A stretch of 64,000 nucleotides of DNA from Rhodotorula mucilaginosa (taxonomy: Eukaryota > Basidiomycota > Microbotryomycetes > Sporidiobolales > Sporidiobolaceae). A model generated the notes under the pieces. That model had not been told where the DNA came from, did no database searches, and saw nothing but the letters and a program-made list of their open reading frames with translations. A program made the translations under genes and the position numbers. Every line of letters starts with the position of its first letter. The first letter of the stretch is position 1. Location: contig CP137871.1 in the NCBI GenBank assembly GCA_034406715.1, positions 1,223,796 through 1,287,795 of the forward strand. The letters are read 5' to 3'. Below, in pieces: positions 1 to 11,158 of the stretch.

Positions 1-915
1 GCGCGCGATCAACGCGGCGTCTTCTTTCGCCTTGGCCGGGTTGGTCGCCGAGACGGCGTAGGACGAGAGGGTGTTTTTTGGCGGCAAGGGCGGCACGATG
101 AAGCATGGGTGCAGGGTTGCGAGCGCTTGCCGGAGCGAGACAAAGTCGGAATAACGCCGGCGCACTTCGCGGCCCTGGGGGAGGTGACGGTTTCAATGGC
201 GGAATTCCTGCGACGCATCCACGCTCAGGGGGGCTCACCTCGAAGCGGATACAGTAGACGATGTAAGGAGTGCTGGCACCCTCGCTGGTCTTGAGAGCAT
301 CGACGATCTGTAGTTCGAGGATGTGGTTGTCAGCGAAGGTACGGGTGGCCAGAGGGACAACGTTCCCCGACCGACCTGTATAGCGTCTCGCGCTGGTCGC
401 TGATAGACTCTCTGTTGTTGCTGTTGTGCTCTTGGTTTGGGCGCTGCTCCATCGGGTGCGTCGTCGTGATCGGCTGGCAGTTGCGGCAGCGGCGGACTCG
501 TCACGGCGTCCTCCTGCTGCTGCTGCCTCGCCTGGTACTCTGCTTCGCGTTCAGCTGACCTCGCTTGATGGCGCTTGATGGCTTCCTCGTCTTGCGGGTA
601 CGGGTCCGCCGAGAAGGGATACGCAGCCGTGGCCGGTTGCGGTTGCGGTTGTTCTGGTTCGCCGTCGCCGTCGTCGGGGTGCGTGGCGGCGCTCGGGGTG
701 CTCATGAGGGCTGACGAAGGATCTGCTGCGCTCGTGCCCGAGGAAGCAGACGCGCGACTCGCTGCGTCGCGGTTCACTGACGATGACAGCGACGACGACG
801 ACGAGGTGGGGTGGAGCCCGACTCCTTCTTCTGCCGACTCGACGGGCTTGACGGGTGCAGCAGCGGCAGCGGCAGCTCCTTGTTCGTGAAACGGATCCTC
901 GGCAGCGTCGCTCAT
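1..915 (-). CDS. Sorting nexin, SNX41/Atg20-like (partial, C-terminus beyond left edge)
   Basis: PX-domain protein that should bind PI3P on endosomes and act in retrieval traffic and selective autophagy. The N-terminus (from Met at 915; 951 is an alternative) is a disordered Ser/Pro/Gln-rich stretch. Downstream, the minus strand reads a PX core: a segment with LELQIVDALKTSEG, then YIVYCIRFE, an intron at 238-175, and the PI3P-binding RRYSDFVSLRQAL followed by the LHPCFIVPPLPPKNTL proline loop. These are the hallmarks of SNX41/Atg20-type PX domains. The reading frame of the N-terminal ORF and the PX frame differ, so one more intron is needed in about 500-380; an acceptor at about 382 (TACAG) fits but I cannot fix its donor. 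The BAR region lies outside the window. SNX4/Atg24 is the main alternative. Confidence 0.75.
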
Positions 916-1172
916 CCGGCGCGCTGTCCTCGATTGCGGTGCAACCGCCAACTCACTCTCGTCGGGTTCGCGATCTGCTCAAAAGAAAGGGGGCAACTTG
1001 AATTCACAGAAAGGAAATATGCGCAAGTGACTACAAGCAACAAAGCAATCGTTCATCCGGTCACACGTCGCCATCACGGGTCAGCATTGCGGAGTTCGGG
1101 CCTGCATGCATGTGCGCCGTCAGAGAAAAAAATCAAAGGTCCGACCTGGGACACTCGCCTCGAGATCGGCAC

Positions 1173-2566
1173 TCACGGGATATACTTGAGCCCGAGCACG
1201 CGGAACACGTCCTCCTCGCTCTTCGCCTCGACGGGCCGATCCGTGTCGCGCGTCCGGATCCCGCCCGAGTCAAACTTGTACCCTTGACGCTCGGCGTGGC
1301 GGCGCAGGTCGCGCTCGAACTGCGTCGAACCGGTCCACTGTCGCGGAGCGAGTGAGGTCCCCCGCGAGAGAGAGAGTCAGTTGGTGCTCCTGAAAAAGAG
1401 CCGAGGAAACGGAGGGTTCAAGAGAGGGAGAGAGAGAGAGGGAGGGAGAAAAAGGCCGAAAAAGAACGAAAAAGACGCACCCCGACGACGGCGCTCCCCC
1501 AACTGCCCCACCTGCTGACGATCAAGTCCACCCTGCGGTACTTGTCCCTCAACCTGCCCGAGACGGCGTCGGCCGGGTGGCGAAAGATGACCATGGCTCG
1601 GTCGAGTGCGTCGATCCGACTCGCGGGCTTGTTCGCCACGAGCGACGAGTCGCGGTTCGTCCCCGCTTCCGAGAGGCCGAGGATCCCATCGGGGGGGATG
1701 AGTCCTGTTTGCCGCCCGTCTGTCTCGTCAGCAATATGGTTGGGCGAGTCGATTGTTGGCTCAAAGCTCAACGCACCTTTCGCACGCAGACGCTGGACCA
1801 GCTGGCGCAGGACGCCGCGTTCGACGCCCTCGGCGTGCGGGAACGTGATCAAGATGTCGACGTCGTTCGATTCCTCCTTGCCGCGGCGGTAGCTGTTGCG
1901 CCTTCGCCAGTCAAGACTCCGGAGCCGGCTCAAAGGAGGGAGAGAGAAGTTTGGAAAAGCGCGATTTCGAGAGAGGGAAGGACGTACACTCCGCAGAGGA
2001 GCGAGAACGAACCGCGCTGGATCTTGTTGAGTTGGATCTTGACGAATCTGTGACGCGCCCAAGTCAGGATAGGCGGTTGCCGGAACAAGGAACCAGGGAA
2101 AGTGGGAAAAGAGAATCGCTCAACTCGTGGATGCTTTCGACTTCGTTGCGTGGGATCCTGGCAGCCAGACCCTTGATCAGTGCATGAACTCTTCAATGGA
2201 TGCTTATCCCGGCACGGGCGAGGGCAGCCCTTACTGTTAGCTGGAGCGCAACTCACTTTTCGCTCAAGTCGGCATGGTACTTGCGGAACAGCTCTTGTTC
2301 GGGCGGTTTCAGGTGCGTCAAGGCTTGGTCCAGGGTGCGGACCTTGTAGTCTTCGTATAGCTTGACCGCCGTCTCGGATCCTGTCGCGGCGCGCTGTGCA
2401 GGTCAGCTCACTTGGCGAACAAGGCGGCTCAGGGGAAGCGGACGCAACCGATGCCGTGAACTGTGTTGAGCGCAGTGAGGACCTTGTACTCGTTCGAAGC
2501 GAGGACGTTCTCTGTAGGGGATGGAGAATTCCAAGCCGAGTCAGCTGTGTTCTGCTGTGAAAGCGT

Positions 2567-2597
<31 letters not shown>

Positions 2598-3141
2598 GTA
2601 CGCGCTTCCTGAATCTTGCCCGTCTTGAGGAACTCTTCAATCTTGTTGATCAGCTTGGGTCCGATCTGTTTTGCGTGCGTCGTGGGTGATTTTGAGCAGG
2701 AGTGCCCGCTGCGAAAGCGACGCCCTTCACAAGTCGTACTTTGGGCAACTTGCGCGCTTGCTCGACCGACGTGATCCGGAACGGAGTCCCGATGATGACC
2801 GAGACGGCGGTCGCGTACGAGATGAACTTTTCATGGTCGGCTACGTACGCACAATCTCTTGGGGTTAGTGCCCTCTGCTCGCGCGAGAGAGGACCACGGT
2901 CGGCGGACGTACTCCCGTACTTCAGGAAGCGGTACGATCTCAGCGGAGCGAGTTGGTCGACCAGTTCCTGGTTGACACAAGGGCGAGGAGATTCGCGGAA
3001 GCAAGCAAAGTGGTGTACGGATGGCATGGCAGGGCCGCGTAACAGCTGCTGCTCATCAGCGTCCGTCGAGGCGAGCGAGCCTTGGCAGAGCTCTTCCGAG
3101 TCTGCGTCTCCGGGGTCGTTGCTGATGACCCGGGCCGGCAT
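1173..3141 (-). CDS. DNA polymerase X family, Pol beta-like (392 aa, 10 exons)
   Basis: Repair polymerase for gap filling in base excision repair or end joining. Exons: 3141-2913, 2840-2740, 2665-2602, 2511-2449, 2380-2257, 2157-2125, 2047-1988, 1892-1777, 1704-1481, 1337-1173; they sum to 393 codons. The 8-kDa domain holds a helix-hairpin-helix with IGPKLINKIEEFL (about 111-123), where Lys114 and Lys118 line up with Pol beta Lys68 and the lyase nucleophile Lys72. A second HhH is VHGIGSETAVKLYEDY. The palm has the metal pair in SNDVDILI (Asp235, Asp237) after GVYRRG, and the third Asp in RRVDLIV (Asp323). The thumb contains WTGSTQFERDLR. There is no room for an N-terminal BRCT domain, unlike yeast Pol4 and Pol lambda/mu. 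Intron 3 begins with a 29-base homopolymer. Confidence 0.9.
2567..2595. repeat. 29-base G homopolymer (C on the coding strand)
   Basis: An uninterrupted run of G on the plus strand lies inside intron 3 of the polymerase X gene, four bases past the GTACGT donor at 2601. Such runs are length-unstable and are also common places for sequencing or assembly length errors. Confidence 0.95.
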
Positions 3142-3364
3142 GAGTACGGCGCGGGCAGTGCAGCTGCGGGAAGAAGAGCTAATGTATGTTGAAGGAGAGA
3201 GAAGTCAGCTCGGCTGTGCGCACTGAGTTGTCACGTGATTGAGCCAGCGCGAACCCGCCGCGGGACTCGGCCGAGGCTCGCGAGGGAAGCGTCGCGAAGG
3301 TCCGCCGACTAGACTCGGGTCGCTCGCTCTCTCCTCTCGCTCTTCCTTACCAAAGCGAACACAG

Positions 3365-5166
3365 ATGCCAATGTCGCACAATCTGCCACAACTCGTCACT
3401 CCCCCAGCCGCAGCCGCAGCCATCGCCTCGTCGTCCGCCGCAGCCGCAGCCGGAGGACAAAAGCCCGCGACTTCATCATTCCGTCGCAAGATCCTCACCC
3501 AGAATGACATGGCCCAGTGGACCCAGTCCGAAGCCTACACCAACATCGAGCGCTTCATCATTCGCTTGCGCGACGCCAGCACTCGCCCCGTATCGCAATC
3601 CGAGGTACAAGAGTCCACCCCACACTGTCTTTGGGGCTCGGTACAAACGCTGACGTCGCCGCTTTCGTCTCGGAACAGCTCGTCAAGCGGATCAATGCAC
3701 TCTTGAAAAAGTCGACCGACTGGCTCGACGGCTCCGCATCGCCGAGCTCGACCGGCAAGGCGTTCCAAGCCTGGCTCGACAAACTCGCCCAGGTGCGTCC
3801 GAGATGCCGAGCTTCAGTTGATCTTTCCGGCAGAACATGACGCGGACCTGACTGATGCAACCCCGCGTTTCCCGCGCACAGGAAGCCGACCGTCTGTACC
3901 ACGAGTCGCTCACGCCGGCGCAGCACGTCGCGATCCCCGAACTCGCGTTCCACCTCCGGTCCTCGTTCGGCTCGCCGGCCCGTCTCGACTACGGCACCGG
4001 CCACGAACTCTCGTTCCTCGCGTTCCTCTTGATCCTCCGCCTCGTCGGCGCCTTCACGGCCGAGGACGAGCCCGCCTTGGCACGCGAGACGTTTGCGATC
4101 TACCTCGACGTGATGAAGCAGGTGCACAAGACGTTCCGGCTCGAAGCCGCCGGCAAGATGGGCATCTGGGGAATGGACGAGAACCACCACTTGGTGTACC
4201 ACTGGGAGGCGTCCCAGACCAGGAGTGAGTCGCGTTGCGCGTTTGGGCGAGCATGCAGCTTTCCTCTCGAGGTATCTGCGTGCTGCTACGTAGTCAACTG
4301 GCAACGTGTACTGACACCAAAACACTCCCACCCCCGCAGTCCACCCTTCGAAGCGGCCGGCGTTGCTCGTCGCGCCTCCCGGAGCCGCCGGCATCTCGTA
4401 CCTGTTCCTCTCCTCCCTCCTGCACCTGCACGGCGACCCCGTCCCCGCGACGACGTCCGCCGACGCCTCCTCGGACAAGAGCTTCGAAGGGCTCCTCCGC
4501 CTGTACAAGCACGAAGTCCTCGACCGCTTGCCCGTCGTGCAGCACTTCCGCTTCGGTCCCGTCCTCCGCTGGGCGCTTCCCGCTACGACTGACTCGCTTC
4601 TCCCGAGTACGAGTGACGATCTGACGGACGAGGAACTCGAAGCGCTCAATGCGACCCTCGACCGGCGCGTCACGGCCGACGGGACCGTAGCGCCGTGGGC
4701 GTTGCCGACCCTCTCGGGCAACTCGACGCCGGAAGAGATCCTCGAAAGGTTGCCTTCCCCGGCCTTGTCCCGCAACTCGAGGACCGCTTCCCCGGCGGGC
4801 GGCAACGGCGGCGAGCAACGGACGGCGGCGAGGTCCGGATCGGTCTCGCCGAGGATGAGGACGAGCAACCCTTTACCATACTCGTCATCGCCACCGCCGT
4901 CGTCATCGCCTTCTCTGACCGTCGGAACGGACGGCGCCGCCGTCTTTGGCAGTCCGACGAGAGCGCCCATGCCGAGGCGGCAGTCGAGGTTGAGCATTTG
5001 CGAGGTGAACGCCAATAACGAGGAGGAGGCGGACGAGTCTCGCGCGCAAGCTGGAGGTCAGCAAGACTCGTCGTCGTCGTCGGTCGAGGCGATCCGGGCC
5101 GCGATCAAGAGCGGCAACAAGGACCTTGTTGCCGAGGGTGACGAGTCGACGTTTGACTTTGTTTGA
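3365..5166 (+). CDS. Serine/threonine phosphatase 2A activator (PTPA / RRD family, 507 aa)
   Basis: Peptidyl-prolyl isomerase-type activator that helps load metal into and activate the PP2A catalytic subunit. Exons 3365-3604, 3679-3792, 3882-4224, 4340-5166. Family signatures in order: FRRKILTQNDMAQW and SEAYTNIERFI near the start, LDYGTGHELSFLAFL in the centre (matches the invariant YGTGHE/FxxFL block), then MGIWGMDENHHLVYHW, and LYKHEVLDRLPVVQHFRFG near the end of the fold. The catalytic fold ends at about residue 330; the remaining ~170 residues are a Ser/Pro-rich tail longer than the usual 350-390 aa of the family. RRD1 versus RRD2 cannot be decided from sequence reading. The gene is divergent from the polymerase X gene (223 bp apart). 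Confidence 0.92.
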
Positions 5167-5470
5167 AGCGGTTGTGAGGGAGCTCGCTTTGTACATACCT
5201 TGTTTGTAGCATGCCGCTTGTGGAAAAAACGCTTTCCGAGGTGAATCCTCTCCTCCAATTCGAGATCTGAAGCTGACAGGATCGAGGGTATATATGTAAG
5301 CGCTTGTTCAGTTCGCCCTTTCTTTCTCTCCCTCTCACGGACTGGTTGATCCAGACTTCGAGACAAGAATCGCGATTGCACGCGAGCGCAAAGATGCGAC
5401 AAAGAGGAGAGCAACAAAGGTGTGGGTAGGAGAAAGACGAAATGTGAGAGAGGCGAGGCGAGGCGAACCA

Positions 5471-6806
<1,336 letters not shown>

Positions 6807-7075
6807 TGGATTCTTCTCTTTATCTTCTTCGTCTTTCTCCCCACACGTTGTTGTTAGGCTCTCCCTTTTCCTATCTTTTCTATAGCTGCAAGTCTACCTG
6901 CGCTTTCCCTCAAACTAGACTGGTTCAGAGAGAATTGCGGTTCCAAGTGAGCACGAAAAGAGCTACAGAGAGACAACGAGGGCGAGATGCGATGAGATTA
7001 TGCGTGCAGGATGTACAGGCGATGCGAGAGAGACACGAGACCATGCAGAGAATGCGAGGATGAAAAAAGAGGGCG

Positions 7076-8490
7076 TCAATGCGTGATGCCGCTCTGGGTG
7101 GCGACGTAACTCAGACCGGGCCACGCATCCACCTCGCCGAGCGAGAGCGGACCCCACTCCCAAAAGGCGACGTCGGCGGTGGAGGGAAGCGGGTCCTCCG
7201 GCGTCGAAGGCGAAAGGGGAGAAGGCGAGCTCAGCCACGTCCCCGGCGCGAGGAACGGTGTCGCCGTTTCGGGGGCGCGAAACGTGGGAGGAGGCGGCGC
7301 CGGAGGCCAAATGGAGGGAGGAGGAGGCGCGGGGTGGTGGCGATGCGGAAAGAGAGAGATGTCGGGAATATTCGAACGCGTGCAGACGTGAAGAGGAGGG
7401 AATGAAGGCGGGAGGAGGGGCGGCAAGAGTGGCGGACCTGGGAGAGGCGGCTGAAGGGAGGCCGCGGGCGGCGGTGGCGGCGGCGAGATGTAGGGGGTGT
7501 TGATCGGACTCGGCGGGATAAAGCAGCTCGGTCCGGCGGCCAGGTGAGGAGAGAGGACGTCAAACTCGGGCGGAGGAGAGAGAGAAGGAAAACGGAGGAG
7601 CGGACTAGGCGAGGCGGAGCTGGCCGGTCCGGCGACCAGATTGGGAGAGAGGATGTCGAACTCGAGCATTTCGGGAGAGAAAGAGGCGGGTGAGAACGGA
7701 GAGCGCGGCTCGAGTTCTGTCGGCTGATCGAAGGCGAAAGCCGATCCGTAGAGACTCGCTGGTTCGGGCGCCGCGACGGCGATGTCGTCGGCAGCGGAAG
7801 CAGTCACAGGCGAAGCCAAGTCATCTGTCGACGACGATGGAGTCGGTGGTCAGCGGCGAAGAAGCGAAAGCAGGTCAGGGGCGCCCAACTCACTCGATTC
7901 CTCCTCGAGGGATTGCTCGAGGACCGGAGACTGCGGACCCGAACTCGGTGCAGGCTCCGCCGCCGTCGTCACTTCCGTCGAGGTGATGGCGGGCGCCGAC
8001 GAGGAGTCCCAGAGGCAACGAGCTCCCCTGCCTCCGACTTTTTGCTCAAAGTCGACATCGTCTTTGGTGGCAAAGACGCTCGCAGCGCTGTAGACGCATC
8101 GGACTCCGTCCGCGGGGAAACCTTTGGCGACGGCGGCTTTGGTGCATTGGACGCAGGCGGGACGATCTGCGAGTGGGCGGGTGGCGGGCGAAAGGTCCGG
8201 ATCAGCGGGCAAGGTCCGGAGATATGGGGGTCGACGAAACTTACCACCGCTGCAGCGCGTCTTGCGAATGCGACCTGATCATACGGTTCTCAGTTGACCA
8301 GACGAGGGCACGAGAGGAAGAGAGCGAAGGCAGACTCACAAGATGCGCATGAAAGCTCCTTGGTCGTCACGCCGGGCGGCAGCGGATCGTTCGGTTTCAG
8401 CTTGTGTTTGCGAGTGTGGCTACTTTTGTGAGTACGGCGGCGAGTATGAGGCGATGTACATTTCGTCCCTTTTGTTGCGCTCGAGCCCAT
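7076..8490 (-). CDS. Zn(II)2Cys6 fungal transcription factor (400 aa)
   Basis: DNA-binding regulator. Exons 8490-8340, 8274-8245, 8166-7894, 7824-7076. The binuclear zinc cluster is split over three exons and only appears after splicing: CASC, RIRKTRC, then DRPACVQC and a last Cys in DGVRC. Spacing is Cys48-x2-Cys51-x6-Cys58-x6-Cys65-x2-Cys68-x15-Cys84; the last loop is longer than the usual 5-9. A basic stretch of His/Arg/Lys (17-32) precedes it. The rest is Pro/Ser-rich with repeated FDVLSPHL/FDILSPNL units and acidic patches, consistent with an activation domain. No fungal-specific TF middle homology domain is visible. The start Met at 8490 is the only in-frame one found. It is convergent with histone H3. 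Confidence 0.8.
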
Positions 8491-8977
8491 CGATAAGCGT
8501 CGGCGAGGGAGAGAGAGAGCGAGGGAAGAGCGAGGGCGAAGTGGAAAAAAAAACAGCGAAGTCGCCGAGTGGAGAGGGGGACCCGGCTGCGAAAGACTCC
8601 AGATCAGCGAGAAATAGGAGGCGATCAGTCAGCTTGTATGCCCGTGTGCCGCAGCGCGCGGGTGCGCGATCACGGGGCACGAGAGGCGGTCCGGCCGCGA
8701 CGACGCTGCGAGGCCAAGCTGATGTCCGTGGCGCCCTGGTACCACCGAGACTTGGGCATCGAGGGAGCAAAGAACGATGGCCGGGACAAAGTGTCGCACG
8801 TGACTGCTGTGCGTACATGCAGGAAGCGATCTGAGCGGAGCGTGCGCGTGCGGCAAGCTCCTCGGAGAAGCCGTGCAGGAGATGGGCGTGAAAAGGCGGC
8901 AGAGTGGGAAAGAAAAGCGCAGAGGTTACAAACAACAATGTTGCGGCGGCGTACAGTACGGACGTGTCGTCAAGGTG
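8491..8977. other. Spacer between the zinc-cluster gene and the GT69 gene
   Basis: About 490 bp holding the upstream region of the zinc-cluster gene and the 3' flank of the mannosyltransferase gene, both on the minus strand. Overlapping open frames here (such as 8569-9009 plus and 8420-8938 minus) show no family motif. A GAGAGAG-rich stretch lies at about 8508-8534. I see nothing else. Confidence 0.5.
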
Positions 8978-10737
8978 TTATACATCCGGTCCGAACGGAG
9001 GAACCATGATCTGCGCGCTCGGAGGTCAGTAACAGTCTTCTGAGCGACAAGGCGTGGCAAACCTCACCTGCTCGTCCCACCGACCTGTGAGAGCGCAAAG
9101 GGTGTCAGCGGTTCAGCACACGATGTAGTGAACGCTAAATAAAGCTCACCATACGCATAGGTCGTGACGAGTTTGGGCGGAAAGAGGTTCCAGTCGACGC
9201 GTTCGAGCTCTTCGTAAGCGCGCTTCTCCTCCCCTTCCAACTCGAACGCCGTCGTGTTCGTCTCGCCCCGCGCTCGATTGTACTCGAGCACCGAATAGCC
9301 GACCGCCGCACGCGGTACGACCTGGATCCTCGCGCCGTCGATCCAGTGTCCGGCCTTCTTGCGCCGATGCGCCGGGTTCTCGGTCCCGCCGGGCAACGTC
9401 GGCGAGAAGGTTTGCCAGATGTCGCTGCACAGGAGGTAGCACTCGCTGTGCGTGTCGGTGCCGTCGTGCGAAGTCCGGAAGCGCAGGTTGTGCGGCGGGT
9501 GAAACAAGGCGGCGTCGAGGACAGTGAGCCCGTTGAAGCACGAGTAGACTTGGAAGGGGACCAGCGAGTCGTAGCGGAACCGAGACTCGGACAGGGGGAG
9601 GACGCGAGACGGCAAATTCCAGTCGCCCTTGGGGTACTTGATCTCGTAAAAAGGCCTGTAGTGCCGATTCAAAGTCAGCCTCGATCGCACACCCTCGGCA
9701 ACAAGGCCAATCACTCACAGGCCTTGCATATCGCGTGCGACCCAGGTGTCGTAAAAGAGCAAGGGATAGTCTGGCTCAAACTCGACGATCCGGAGCTCCT
9801 TGAAATCCATGCCGCAACTCATGTCGGCTTGCTGCTTTTCGTGCTGGAGCAGGATCTCGAAGATTTCGGCCTCGCACAGGTGGACGTCGTTGATAAAGAT
9901 GACGTGGTCAAAGGTTCCCGGCGGTGCGTCGTACAGGGGCTGCAGGACGACGTTCCGCAGCTCGGCGAGGCCGACGATGCGCTGGCCTTGGATCCAGCCG
10001 GGCTGGCGGTTCGGATCGCTGACGAGCGTGTAGCCCGCTCCGAGCTGTCGCAGCAGTTTCGCCAACAAGAAGAGCTGATGCGGCGTGTCGTCCTTGGACC
10101 CGTTCTCATAGACCGAGACGTGGAACCGGTCAGGGCCCAACGACGAAAGGACCGAGTATATTGCGCGGATGAGCGCGGGGGCCACGTCGGCCGAGTCGTA
10201 CAGGTTGATGCCAATCAGGTACTTGCGCTGGCTGTACGGTTTTTCGCGAATGAGGACGTTGTAGCGGTCTTGCTGGAACGCGTTCAAGCGGCAGAGCGGT
10301 GTCGAGTGAGCCGTGAGGAGCGCATCTCCGAGGAGGTCGTCGAACGGGACATTGTGCTCGACTCGCAGCCGCGTCGGTACCGCTTCGAGGCGTGACTCGG
10401 CGAACCCTTCGAGTCGCTGCCGTAGCCGTGCGTGCCGCTGCAGGCGAGACCGGTTCGCGTGCTGTAATGATCGAACTGCGACGAGAACGACGAGGATGGT
10501 GGCGACGGTGGCGAGGGCGCATTTGACGAGTCGAGCGCGCGTCCCTTTCCGTTTCAACGACGCTGCCGCTGCCGCTATGGTCGCCCACACTGCGACGAGG
10601 CTCGCGTCGTTCGCGTTACTGGTCGCAGTCGACGCTGTCGTCGGGAGGAGCGGCTCGGTGTCTCCCGGTGCAGGCGACGGCCGAGCGCTCTCAGAGACGG
10701 GCATCGCATGCACACCTGAGCTGTGCTTGTGCAGCAC
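8978..10737 (-). CDS. GT69 family alpha-1,3-mannosyltransferase (CAP59/CMT1-like, 524 aa)
   Basis: Golgi type II glycosyltransferase that should add alpha-1,3-mannose to glycans or polysaccharides. Exons 10737-9719, 9655-9150, 9084-9068 (17 nt), 9010-8978. A cytoplasmic N-terminus is followed by one membrane anchor (about 71-89) and a lumenal domain: KYLIGINLYDSADVAPAL, VYENGSKDDT (about 210-218), and the acidic motif FINDVHLCEAEIFELL-type at 282-297, which matches the NDV metal/substrate motif of Cap59/Cmt1. Later come RFRYDSLVPFQVYSCFNGL and RWDEQIMVPPFGPDV at the C-terminus. Met12 (10704) is an alternative start. The gene is divergent from an SGNH hydrolase with a shared 421-bp upstream region. 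Confidence 0.9.
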
Positions 10738-11158
10738 TATGTTTCTAGGCTGCTGTAACTTAGCGGTTGGGCAGCGTCAACGTCTGTCCGACTCTTCGCG
10801 TCTGCTTCCGCGTGAGGCAGAAACGTTTGAAAGCGTCTTCATCACCCGGCAGTAACTCCCTCGACAGATGCTTTGCACTTGACTCGCAGCGTGCGTTGAG
10901 CCTGTTGTGACTGTTTCTGTGCCCAGGTAAGTACATTTCAAGACCCTGGCCGCCTTCTGCGCGGCGGAAGCGTGTGACGGCCGGACCCGAAATCGCCGCC
11001 GGCCCGGAGCCGTGCCGCGTTCGCTCGATCGAAGCTTGGAATTTCTCCGTCTCCGAAAATTCTCACGCGTCGCTCGCGGCCGAGACCCATATGCCGCCGC
11101 TGCTCGGCTAGTTCAGACCGTACCAGCCTGCTGCCAGACAGGCTCGCCCGCCCGTGCT
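10738..11158. promoter_or_regulatory. Shared intergenic region of the GT69 / SGNH pair
   Basis: The two membrane-anchored glycan genes start back to back from this 421-bp region, so it must hold both promoters. No TATA box or repeated element stands out by eye. The assignment as a shared promoter comes from gene orientation only. Confidence 0.5.

Noticed and set aside
2366-2393. Acceptor at 2394 for polymerase exon 5
   Set aside because: It shifts the frame; the acceptor at 2381 gives HGIGSETAVKL, the correct second HhH motif.
3558-5015. 485-codon minus-strand open frame opposite PTPA
   Set aside because: Mirror of PTPA exons; no recognisable motif.
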